From positions 7,320 through 71,319 of the forward strand of contig DJWN01000051.1 in NCBI GenBank assembly GCA_002440975.1: a stretch of 64,000 nt of DNA, written 5' to 3'. This stretch comes from Bacteroidales bacterium UBA6229. GTDB lineage: Bacteria > Bacteroidota > Bacteroidia > Bacteroidales > F082. Below, piece by piece: positions 24,389 to 32,151 of the stretch (its first letter is position 1; each line of letters starts with the position of its first letter). Under the pieces are notes generated by a model. That model saw only the letters and a list, made by a program, of their open reading frames with translations. It made no database searches and was not told the origin of the DNA. Both the position numbers and the translations under genes were made by a program.

Positions 24389-26950
24389 TCAAAACTCTGC
24401 CACCAGTTTTAAATTTATTTGCCTGGGCGTAAGATAATTAGGGACAGCGTATTGCAAATTGTTAACGTCCTTTACCCAGATGTAGGAAACTGTATTGTTA
24501 ACTTGCAACAGGTTGAATACCTCCAGACTGAGCCACATATTTTTGATGTGTCTGAAAACTGATTTTTCCTTAAGCTGGGTGTGTTCACCTATCAATTGTT
24601 TGCTGAATCCAATGTCAACTCTCCGATAGTCGGGCATGCGTCGGGTTTGTTGATAGCGCTGTGAATTTGGTGGCCCGAAAGGCAGTTTGGTTCCATAAAT
24701 CAAACGCAGATGAACTCTGAAAGTGGGATAGTTTGGAATATAATCCTGAAAGAAAACAGAGAATTGCAAACGTTGATCCGATGGCCGTGGTATCATCCCT
24801 GGAAAAACAGTTACAGTGTCGCTAACAATCTGATTTTCAGAAATCGGTGTTATTCGTTTTCCATCTGTATTCACAAGGTATTGAAAGGAATCACCTTTAA
24901 CATCTTCTTCGGTTTTCATCAGCGAAAGGCTGGCCCAGCTTTCAATGCCCTTCACAAATTCACCATTTACTTTCAAATCGAGTCCGGTTGCATAACCGGT
25001 TGCACTTTGGTCTGCATAATACCTTATCCTCACATTATCAACCTCGTAGGGGATAATATGGCTTAAGTATTTGTAATAAATTTCGGAGGTAAAAACGAAA
25101 GGGCGACTCCAGGCCATAAAATGAAGATCGCTTCCCAAAACCACCTGAAAAGATTTTTGCGAACGGGCATCCGGATATATGGAGCCATCAAACATCCTGA
25201 TTTCTCTGTAAAAAGGGGATTGATTATAAACGCCTGTGGCAATCCTGAACAACATTCTTTTCTCCCAATTGGGTTTGTAGCTGAGGCTGGCTCTCGGACT
25301 TAATAACAGCTCATTGGCGTAGTCCCAGTAATTTGCTCTAAGGCCAGCTGTGAGTGTATATTCAGCTTCCTGCCAATCAATAAAAGTCCAGGAATGTTGC
25401 ACAAAGGCATTGGCATTTTTCCATTGTAATTTATTGTTGGCCCGGGCAACTTGATTCAATAACAAATCGGGCCGTGATGGCTGGGGATTGCTGATTTGAT
25501 CCACAGGTCGGGGGAGTGTAAAACCAGCAGAATCAATCATTTCCCATTCATTCATTCGGTCGTCAATATCTTGCAACTGAAAACGGGCTCCCCATTTTAA
25601 AACATTACGATTTTTTACCCGTGTTCCCTGGTGATCTATATTGAGTACAATGGCATCAAAATAATTACGGGCATGATCAATAAATGTTCCAACACCCTGA
25701 GCCTGAGTTACATTTCCAAATTGCTCGCTACCAAGCGAAGTGTCCAGTTTACCTATCCAATACTGTCCCTGAATATCGTAAGTCTCAGTTTCAACCGTGC
25801 TAAATACAGATGCTGTAAGCCTTAGGTCAAGGTTTTTGTGCGGACGATGAATGAGAGAGAGTGCACCCATACCCGTAGAATAATTATCTACCTCTTGGCC
25901 ATCGAAATAAATATTCAGTCGGTAAGCTTCCTGAAAAGTTCCAAAATCTGTCTGCCTGCTTTCGGGGATGAGCTGATATTTGTTTCGGGAATAATAAGCC
26001 AGTGCATTCAGTTCCCATTTTGGGTTGAAGGTGTAGGTTAAAAAACTTTGAATGTCAGTAAAATCAGGCCGATAAGCTCCTTTTGTTTCCAAGGCGTTCA
26101 GGATGTAAGAAGTGGTTTTGTAGCGGGCTCCTAGCAGGTAAGTAAATTTATTTTTACTTCCTTCAATATGCATTTCGGCTCCCAATAAACTCAGGCTCAA
26201 CGAAGCTGCAGTTTCATCGGGACGCGTATAAGTGATGTCGAGCACGGATGAAAGTTTGTCGCCATATTCTGCAGCAAATCCACCGGCCGAAAAATCAATG
26301 GAGGATACCAATCGGGAATTTAAAAAGCTAAGTCCTTCCTGTTGTCCTGAACGGATCAGAAAGGGTCTGTAAATTTCGATACCATTTACATAAACCAGAT
26401 TTTCATCAAAATTTCCTCCCCGCACTGTATATTGTGAGCTCAATTCATTATTGGATGATACCCCTGGAAGTGTTTTTAACAGGTCTTCAATGCCACTACC
26501 AACTGTTGGTAATAGGGCAGCCTGTCGCGGATCGAGCCGGATAAGGGTGCTGGTGTTCATCCGTTGATCCACTACCTCAGCTGCCGGCAAATTTGTGGAA
26601 ACTGATCTTAATAAAATATCGGAGTGAATCGTTTCGCCTGCTTCAGGACGAAATGTAACTGTTTGAGATTGATAGCCTATGAAACTATAGATCAGATCGA
26701 TGGTTGTATCGGCCGGAACGGTAAGTTTGTAAATTCCTTTGCCGTTGGTAGTAGTGCCACCGGGTAAGCCTTTTACGGCAACATTAGCCAGTTCAATGCT
26801 CCTGCCTCTTTCGTCTGTAATTTTTCCCGTAACAATGGCCTGTTGTTGAGCCAGTACAAAGGAAGGGATCAAAAATAGCAGCGATAAAAAGTGTTTGAAA
26901 ATATGTTTCAATGGTTTAAAACTGTCTGAGATTATATTCACATCAACCAT
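24389..26950 (-). CDS. TonB-dependent outer-membrane receptor with carboxypeptidase regulatory-like domain
   Basis: An 853-residue outer-membrane receptor. The signal peptide has a long n-region and ends near VLAQ (about residue 35). A carboxypeptidase-D regulatory-like domain follows (TGKITDERGRSIELANVAVKG, about 40-115), then the plug (about 125-240; YTVRGGNFDENLVYVNGIEIYRP is typical) and the 22-strand barrel, which ends in VAEF with a terminal Phe. No SusD partner is adjacent, so a siderophore, cofactor or peptide ligand is possible; none can be inferred. It stands alone, 100 bases downstream of the rpmB terminator. Confidence 0.93.
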   Translation of the reverse strand: MVDVNIISDSFKPLKHIFKHFLSLLFLIPSFVLAQQQAIVTGKITDERGRSIELANVAVKGLPGGTTTNGKGIYKLTVPADTTIDLIYSFIGYQSQTVTFRPEAGETIHSDILLRSVSTNLPAAEVVDQRMNTSTLIRLDPRQAALLPTVGSGIEDLLKTLPGVSSNNELSSQYTVRGGNFDENLVYVNGIEIYRPFLIRSGQQEGLSFLNSRLVSSIDFSAGGFAAEYGDKLSSVLDITYTRPDETAASLSLSLLGAEMHIEGSKNKFTYLLGARYKTTSYILNALETKGAYRPDFTDIQSFLTYTFNPKWELNALAYYSRNKYQLIPESRQTDFGTFQEAYRLNIYFDGQEVDNYSTGMGALSLIHRPHKNLDLRLTASVFSTVETETYDIQGQYWIGKLDTSLGSEQFGNVTQAQGVGTFIDHARNYFDAIVLNIDHQGTRVKNRNVLKWGARFQLQDIDDRMNEWEMIDSAGFTLPRPVDQISNPQPSRPDLLLNQVARANNKLQWKNANAFVQHSWTFIDWQEAEYTLTAGLRANYWDYANELLLSPRASLSYKPNWEKRMLFRIATGVYNQSPFYREIRMFDGSIYPDARSQKSFQVVLGSDLHFMAWSRPFVFTSEIYYKYLSHIIPYEVDNVRIRYYADQSATGYATGLDLKVNGEFVKGIESWASLSLMKTEEDVKGDSFQYLVNTDGKRITPISENQIVSDTVTVFPGMIPRPSDQRLQFSVFFQDYIPNYPTFRVHLRLIYGTKLPFGPPNSQRYQQTRRMPDYRRVDIGFSKQLIGEHTQLKEKSVFRHIKNMWLSLEVFNLLQVNNTVSYIWVKDVNNLQYAVPNYLTPRQINLKLVAEF

Positions 26951-26998
26951 TATAACTCTTATTGGAGAAAATTATTTCGCTGTTTTATTGGAAACCAT

Positions 26999-27032
26999 AA
27001 AAAAAGCTGCTGCGAAAATATCACAACAGCTT
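26999..27032 (-). terminator. Terminator after rpmB
   Basis: On the minus strand GCTGTTGTG pairs with CGCAGCAGC (with G-U pairs) around ATATTTT and is followed by seven T. It ends the rpmB transcript before the receptor gene. Confidence 0.75.
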
Positions 27033-27052
27033 CAAATTCTTTTAATTTCAGG

Positions 27053-27295
27053 TTACCTGCGGTAAAGGTGTCCTTTATCACTGGCATCTACCATAGCATT
27101 GTAAATCCCTTTTTTGTTGATGGTGCGCAATCCGGCAGCAGAAACTTTAAGGGTTACCCATTCTTCGAGCTCGGGCACATAAAAACGTTTGATGTGCAGG
27201 TTGGGCTCAAAAGTGCGTTTGCTCTTCTTATTGGAGTGTGAAACCTTATTTCCGGTGATCACTTTCTTTCCTGTTATCTGACAAATCTTTGACAT
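27053..27295 (-). CDS. rpmB: 50S ribosomal protein L28
   Basis: The 80-residue basic protein begins MSKICQITGKK, with the L28 motifs GNKVSHSNKKSKRTF and VSAAGLRTINKKG. Its length is usual. In many bacteria of this phylum rpmB is followed by rpmG; here a terminator and then a TonB-dependent receptor follow, so rpmG is elsewhere. C5 is the only cysteine, so this is a form lacking the zinc-ribbon cysteine set. Confidence 0.95.
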   Translation of the reverse strand: MSKICQITGKKVITGNKVSHSNKKSKRTFEPNLHIKRFYVPELEEWVTLKVSAAGLRTINKKGIYNAMVDASDKGHLYRR

Positions 27296-27598
27296 GGTGC
27301 TTACAGTTTATAAATGGTAAAACCCCTCAAAAAGGGAGTGCAAAATAAGTGATAATTTTTGGATTACACAAATGCTGCCTAAAAAAAATATTACATCATT
27401 GTAAATGAGCGTTATGGGCACTTATTTTGCGATACGATCAGCAATGAATCCGGCGAAGTTACGTCTTCTGTTTTTCCCGAATCCGACCACGGAAATTGAT
27501 TTAGCTTATTTTTAATCAGTCTAAATTGGAAAGTTGTTTATTTTTGCCAGTTACTAAAATAAAAATACATCAAATAACGCATATAAACTGAACAAGCT
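27296..27598. other. Intergenic region between divergent rpmB and slyD-like genes
   Basis: These 303 bases hold the promoters of two divergent genes. A short imperfect hairpin (CCCCTC with GGGAG around AAAAA) lies near 27325-27340, just upstream of rpmB, and could be part of an L28 leader. CACTTATTTTGC occurs in both orientations (near 27340 and 27420). A -7 box for the slyD-like gene is at 27539-27546. I see no coding potential and no RNA gene. Confidence 0.5.
27539..27546 (+). promoter_or_regulatory. Bacteroidota -7 box before the slyD-like gene
   Basis: TATTTTTG matches TAnnTTTG, 52 bases before the ATG. Confidence 0.4.
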
Positions 27599-28228
27599 AT
27601 GGTAATTGAAGCACAAAAAGTAGGCATTTTAAGTTATCAGATTAAAGTAAATAATGATTCCGGCGAGGTGCTGGAAGAAGCAACAATAGACAATCCCCGC
27701 ACCATGTTGTTTGGAACAGGTCGGGTTATGCAAAGCTTCGAAAGTCGTCTTTACGGTCTGAAATCGGGCGACAGCTTTGATTTTGTGATTGAACCCGAAG
27801 AGGCTTTTGGCAATTTCAAAGAGGAGCTTGTAATGGATATTCCAATCTCGGCTTTTGTTGTTAAAGGCGAATTAAAATCCGACAAGCTGAAGTTAGGCAA
27901 CACAGTGCCGATGATGGACAGCGAAGGCAATCCTTTTGACGGAAGGGTGATAGCCATAGATGATCAAACTGTTAAGATGGATTTTAATCATCCGCTGGCC
28001 GGAAAGGCGTTGCACACTTTGGGTCAGGTATTGAATGTGCGTGAAGCTACCTACGAGGAGCTTAATCCTGCACCATCAGGTTGTGGATGCGGTTCGCACA
28101 GTGATAGTTGCTGTGGTGGCGGCCACAGTCATGAACATCACCACGAGCAGGAAACAGAAAGCTGTGGTGTTTGTGGCAGTGCCGACGAATATCAGACGCA
28201 GGGAGTAGGCAGTTGTCAATGTCATTAA
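27599..28228 (+). CDS. slyD: SlyD-like FKBP peptidyl-prolyl isomerase with metal-binding tail
   Basis: A 209-residue FKBP-type prolyl isomerase. The FKBP core (1-70 and 121-150) surrounds the insert-in-flap chaperone domain (about 71-120), as in SlyD. The C-terminal tail from residue 161 has eight cysteines (162, 164, 171, 172, 189, 192, 206, 208) and seven histidines, including HSHEHHH at 176-182, so it should bind nickel, zinc or similar metals. E. coli SlyD delivers nickel to hydrogenase; whether that applies here is unknown. It is a single gene with its own terminator. Confidence 0.92.
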   Translation: MVIEAQKVGILSYQIKVNNDSGEVLEEATIDNPRTMLFGTGRVMQSFESRLYGLKSGDSFDFVIEPEEAFGNFKEELVMDIPISAFVVKGELKSDKLKLGNTVPMMDSEGNPFDGRVIAIDDQTVKMDFNHPLAGKALHTLGQVLNVREATYEELNPAPSGCGCGSHSDSCCGGGHSHEHHHEQETESCGVCGSADEYQTQGVGSCQCH

Positions 28229-28268
28229 AAAAAAAGACCGGATTATAAGCGATCCGGTCTTTTTTTCT
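28229..28268. terminator. Bidirectional terminator after the slyD-like gene
   Basis: AAAGACCGGAT pairs with ATCCGGTCTTT around TATAAGCG, with long A and T runs on either side. It also ends the small minus-strand gene that follows. Confidence 0.88.
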
Positions 28269-28303
28269 CCATCTGTTCATCCTGCATTGGGCAAGTTACC
28301 CGA

Positions 28304-28414
28304 TTAAAGCTTGCTGTCGCCTTTTTCCTCAATAAGCGGTGCGTTTTTAATTGCATGAATCAAAGCAACTACACCAATTAATGCAAAGGATGAAATAACA
28401 ATAATTGCGATCAT
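28304..28414 (-). CDS. Predicted 36-residue single-span membrane protein
   Basis: An ATG-to-TAA frame of 36 residues, read on the minus strand. Residues 1-21 are almost all hydrophobic (MIAIIVISSFALIGVVALIH) and form one membrane helix. A charged tail of about 15 residues follows, ending EEKGDSKL. Support comes from three facts: a complete promoter lies 50 bases upstream on the same strand, a bidirectional terminator lies just downstream, and the frame fills the space between them. The composition is like that of small membrane proteins of unknown role. No family is recognised. Translation is not proven. Confidence 0.55.
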   Translation of the reverse strand: MIAIIVISSFALIGVVALIHAIKNAPLIEEKGDSKL

Positions 28415-28463
28415 GACAGCAAATTTTAGAACGTTTGTTAACTAACTATTTAATTAACGCTAA

Positions 28464-28494
28464 CAAAACTATATTATTTTTTTTAAATAGCAAG
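28464..28494 (-). promoter_or_regulatory. Bacteroidota promoter for the 36-residue protein
   Basis: On the minus strand CTTG (28494-28491) and TAGTTTTG (28471-28464) are 19 bases apart, fitting the -33/-7 pattern TTTG and TAnnTTTG. Confidence 0.5.
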
Positions 28495-28571
28495 TCTTTT
28501 TAAGTTTAAGGCGTGATTTGGAAAGATTCTAAAGTTTGATCAACGATCTGAGATGGCTTGCTTTGAATTGT

Positions 28572-28579
28572 TATATTTG
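28572..28579 (+). promoter_or_regulatory. Bacteroidota -7 box before the PPDK_N protein
   Basis: TATATTTG matches TAnnTTTG, 40 bases before the ATG. Confidence 0.45.
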
Positions 28580-28619
28580 CCTTGCCGAGTAAAATGCTAT
28601 CGATTTAAAATACTGAAGA

Positions 28620-31600
28620 ATGACTCCTTCACGCCCTGATCTGCTTAACCGCAAGTTTGCTTTCAACGATACTTCCTTCACCAGCCTGATGAGAAAGCGT
28701 ATTTATCATGTGCTCTTGATTTCATCTGTTTATGATGCCTTTATCCTGGAAGAAGACGGACGTATTGACGAGCAAATTTTTAACGAATATGTGTCGCTCA
28801 ATCTGCGTTATCCACCGGGTTTTATTCTTACAAGCAATCCTGATGAGGTTAAAAGCATCCTGAAGAACGAGAAAATTGATCTGGTGATAGAGATGTTAAG
28901 CGCCGAAGAAAAAAGCACTTATAAACTTGCCGAGCAAATCAAAGCCGACTATCCGGATATTCCGATTGTTGTTCTGACACCTTTTTCGCGCGAATTGTCG
29001 TTAAAGATTGATCGTAACGAGCTAAAAGGTATTGATTATGTTTTTAACTGGCTTGGGAATGCGGATATCTTACTGGCCATAATCAAATTGATTGAGGACA
29101 GGATGAATGCAGATCACGACATTGTTGAAGTGGGGGTGCAGTGTATTATCCTTGTGGAAGATTCTGTTAGGTTTTACAGCAGTTATTTGCCCAATATTTA
29201 TAAGATCATTTTTAAGCAGTCGAAATCGTTTATGACCGAAGGCCTCAACGAGCATCAGAAAATGCTGCGTATGCGGGGTCGACCGAAAATTTTACTGGCA
29301 ACAACTTACGAGGAGGCTATCGAACTTTATAAAAAGTACAAGCAGAATATACTGGGAATTATTTCGGATATATCCTATATGCGCGAAGGGAAATCTGATA
29401 GTCAGGCCGGCATAAGACTGTGCAAAGTGGTGAAGAAGAACGATCGGTATATGCCACTTTTACTGCAATCGTCAGATGCCAAAAATGAGGAGATTGCCAA
29501 AGAGATAAAAGTGGGTTTTATCAATAAAAATTCTAAAACCTTATCGCTTGAATTGCGCCGGTTCATCAAGGAGTATTTTGCTTTTGGCGATTTTGTTTTT
29601 AAAGATCCCAAAACACATCAGGAAGTGATGCGGGCAGCTGACTTAAAGGCACTTCAGGAGAAAATATTTCAGGTTCCGAACAATTCACTTCAATATCATA
29701 TCGAGCGAAATCATTTGTCGAAATGGTTGAGGGCACGAGCTTTGTTCCCGCTGGCCGACTTGTTTAAGATGTTTGCAGCAGAAGATTTTCAGGATAGCGA
29801 CGACATCAAACGCTTTGTTTTTGATGCCATTGCACATTTCAGGCTCAACAAAGCGCGTGGGGTGATCGCTGAATTTAATCGCGAAAGCTTTGATGAGTAC
29901 CTTTCGTTCACACGGATAGGACAGGGTTCGATTGGAGGTAAAGCCCGTGGATTGGCTTTTTTGGATTCGCTTATCAAACGTAACAGACTGAATGATAAGT
30001 TCGAAGGTGTTACCATCGGAATTCCGCGTACGGTGGTGCTTTGTACGGATGTGTTTGATGAATTTATGGAAGAGAACAACCTCTATTCCATCGCTTTGTC
30101 TGATGAAGCATCGGATGAGGAGATTTTAAATCATTTTATTGAAGCCCGGCTGCCATTTCGTATTCATGAAGACCTTTATACCCTGATTTCTGTGATCCGC
30201 AATCCGATAGCAATCAGATCCTCTAGCTTGCTCGAAGATTCACATTATCAGCCTTTTGCCGGAATTTATTCGACCTATATGATACCGGTAGTTGAGAATG
30301 ACGAACGCACCATGATCAGGATGCTAAGTAATGCCATCAAGAGTGTGTATGCTTCGGCATTTTTCAAAGACAGCAAGGCTTATATGACGGCAACAAAAAA
30401 TGTGATCGACGAAGAAAAGATGGCCATTGTGATGCAGGAAGTGTGCGGAAAAAGGTATAATGAGCACTATTATCCGGCATTGTCTGGTGTGGCTCGTTCA
30501 ATCAATTTTTATCCAATACCACCCGAAAAACCTGAGGATGGCATTGCAAATATTGCCTTGGGCTTAGGCAAATTGATCGTTGATGGAGGGCAAAGTATTC
30601 GTTTTTCGCCAAAATATCCCAACAAGGTTTTGCAAACCAGCCAGCCTGACCTGGCATTGCGCGAAACGCAAAAGGTATTTTATGCCCTAAACCTTAATCC
30701 CGATAGTTTTCAGCCTACGGTTGATGATGCAGCAAACCTGCTCCGACTGAATGTGTCAGAAGCCGATAAAGATGATGTTTTGAGGATGGTTTGTTCCACT
30801 TACGATTTCGATAACCATGTGTTGCGTGATGGGTATCATGAGGGCGGAAAGAAACTAGTTACTTTTTCTAACATACTAAAGTACAATACCTTTCCAATCG
30901 CACAAATTTTAACTGAAGTGTTGCGTGTGGGTCAACAGGAAATGGGTAAACCAATCGAAATTGAGTTTGCAGTGGAGCTGAATAAACCCAAAGATGTGGT
31001 AAAAATGTTTTTTGTGCTGCAAATCCGACCAATAGTAAGTCTGAATGATTCCTTTGAAATTGACCTGGAGCAGATTAGCCAGGAGAAGTGTATCATCACG
31101 GCAGATCATGCACTGGGTAATGGATTGATAAAAGGTATTACCGATTTTGTGTATGTTAAACCAGCAGCGTTCAATCCGGCCAAAACGAGAGATATCGCTG
31201 AACTGGTAGGGAAGATAAATGCCAGGTTTTTGGATGAAAACAAGAATTATATTTTGGTTGGTCCGGGGCGTTGGGGTTCGAGCGATCCCTGGCTGGGCAT
31301 ACCGGTAAAGTGGCCTCAGATTTCGGCGGCTCGTGTTATTATTGAATCGGGTTTGGAAAATTACCGTATTGATCCCAGCCAGGGGACGCATTTCTTTCAG
31401 AACCTGACTTCATTTGGTGTGGGTTATTTAACCATCAATCCGTTTATCAAGGACGGTTTTTATGATTTGGAGTTTCTTGAGCAGCAGGAGATTTTTTATG
31501 AAGATGAATATGTCAGACATATTCGGTTTGAACAGCCTCTCAATATTATCATTGATGGACGAAAAAATCGCGGTATGATTCTAAAGCCAGGCGAAAAGGT

Positions 31601-31637
31601 TCCGATGGTAAAAAAAGTACAGTCGATGATGGATTAA
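28620..31637 (+). CDS. Two receiver-like domains fused to a pyruvate phosphate dikinase N-terminal (ATP-grasp) domain
   Basis: A 1005-residue cytosolic protein. Residues about 29-165 and 174-325 look like receiver domains; the second has acidic residues at 180-181 (LVEDS) and a candidate phosphoacceptor D250 in IISDIS, the first is degenerate. From about 425 it has the PPDK/PEP synthase N-terminal domain: QGSIGGKARGLAFLDSL at 435-450, IPRTVVLCTD, and the ATP-binding block IAIRSSSLLEDS with GIYSTYM. A family-specific C-terminal part (GPGRWGSSDPWLG) follows. The swivelling phosphohistidine domain and the PEP-binding barrel are not visible, so it should not make PEP on its own. Its role is unknown; signalling-controlled phosphotransfer is inference. 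Confidence 0.82.
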   Translation: MTPSRPDLLNRKFAFNDTSFTSLMRKRIYHVLLISSVYDAFILEEDGRIDEQIFNEYVSLNLRYPPGFILTSNPDEVKSILKNEKIDLVIEMLSAEEKSTYKLAEQIKADYPDIPIVVLTPFSRELSLKIDRNELKGIDYVFNWLGNADILLAIIKLIEDRMNADHDIVEVGVQCIILVEDSVRFYSSYLPNIYKIIFKQSKSFMTEGLNEHQKMLRMRGRPKILLATTYEEAIELYKKYKQNILGIISDISYMREGKSDSQAGIRLCKVVKKNDRYMPLLLQSSDAKNEEIAKEIKVGFINKNSKTLSLELRRFIKEYFAFGDFVFKDPKTHQEVMRAADLKALQEKIFQVPNNSLQYHIERNHLSKWLRARALFPLADLFKMFAAEDFQDSDDIKRFVFDAIAHFRLNKARGVIAEFNRESFDEYLSFTRIGQGSIGGKARGLAFLDSLIKRNRLNDKFEGVTIGIPRTVVLCTDVFDEFMEENNLYSIALSDEASDEEILNHFIEARLPFRIHEDLYTLISVIRNPIAIRSSSLLEDSHYQPFAGIYSTYMIPVVENDERTMIRMLSNAIKSVYASAFFKDSKAYMTATKNVIDEEKMAIVMQEVCGKRYNEHYYPALSGVARSINFYPIPPEKPEDGIANIALGLGKLIVDGGQSIRFSPKYPNKVLQTSQPDLALRETQKVFYALNLNPDSFQPTVDDAANLLRLNVSEADKDDVLRMVCSTYDFDNHVLRDGYHEGGKKLVTFSNILKYNTFPIAQILTEVLRVGQQEMGKPIEIEFAVELNKPKDVVKMFFVLQIRPIVSLNDSFEIDLEQISQEKCIITADHALGNGLIKGITDFVYVKPAAFNPAKTRDIAELVGKINARFLDENKNYILVGPGRWGSSDPWLGIPVKWPQISAARVIIESGLENYRIDPSQGTHFFQNLTSFGVGYLTINPFIKDGFYDLEFLEQQEIFYEDEYVRHIRFEQPLNIIIDGRKNRGMILKPGEKVPMVKKVQSMMD

Positions 31638-31638
31638 A

Positions 31639-32142
31639 CTACCATTTATTATAGTGAACAGCCTCAGCCTGCCATGGATTATTTGCTGGTTTGTACTCGG
31701 CAGGATAGCCAAGCGCAACCAGCGAAACGGGTAAAATGCTTTTTGGGAGATTCAGAAAATCACTGATCTCTATCATTCTTTTATCACGCGGATAAATGCC
31801 CAGCCAAACACTGCCAATATCCAGCGAAGTGGCTTCCAATAATATATTTTGTGTTGCAGCAGCACAGTCCATATGCAAATATCCTGTAACACTTTGTTTG
31901 GCAGCGTCGCCGCAAACCAAGATTGCTGCAGCTGCCTGGTTAAGCATTTTGCCGTACGGATGAATCTGAGCCAGCCTTGCCAATAATTCAGTTTTTGTAA
32001 TCACTACAAAATGCCATGCTTTGATATTATTGGCAGAGGGTGCCGCCATTGCAGCCTTCAAAATCTGACTGATGGCTTCATCCGGGATGGCTAATTCTTT
32101 GAATTTTCTGATGCTTCTTCGTTTAAAGATTAGTCTCGACAT
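31639..32142 (-). CDS. Nitroreductase family protein
   Basis: A 167-residue FMN-dependent nitroreductase-family protein. The N-terminal RRSIRKF and the block AAMAAPSANNIKAWHFVVIT bind FMN. WLGIYP and the C-terminal ALGYPAE motif are also typical. It is shorter than NfsB-type enzymes but normal for small anaerobe-type members. It lies nine bases after the aspartase gene and ends one base before the stop of the convergent PPDK_N gene. The substrate is unknown. Confidence 0.9.
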   Translation of the reverse strand: MSRLIFKRRSIRKFKELAIPDEAISQILKAAMAAPSANNIKAWHFVVITKTELLARLAQIHPYGKMLNQAAAAILVCGDAAKQSVTGYLHMDCAAATQNILLEATSLDIGSVWLGIYPRDKRMIEISDFLNLPKSILPVSLVALGYPAEYKPANNPWQAEAVHYNKW

Positions 32143-32151
32143 ATCAGGGTT

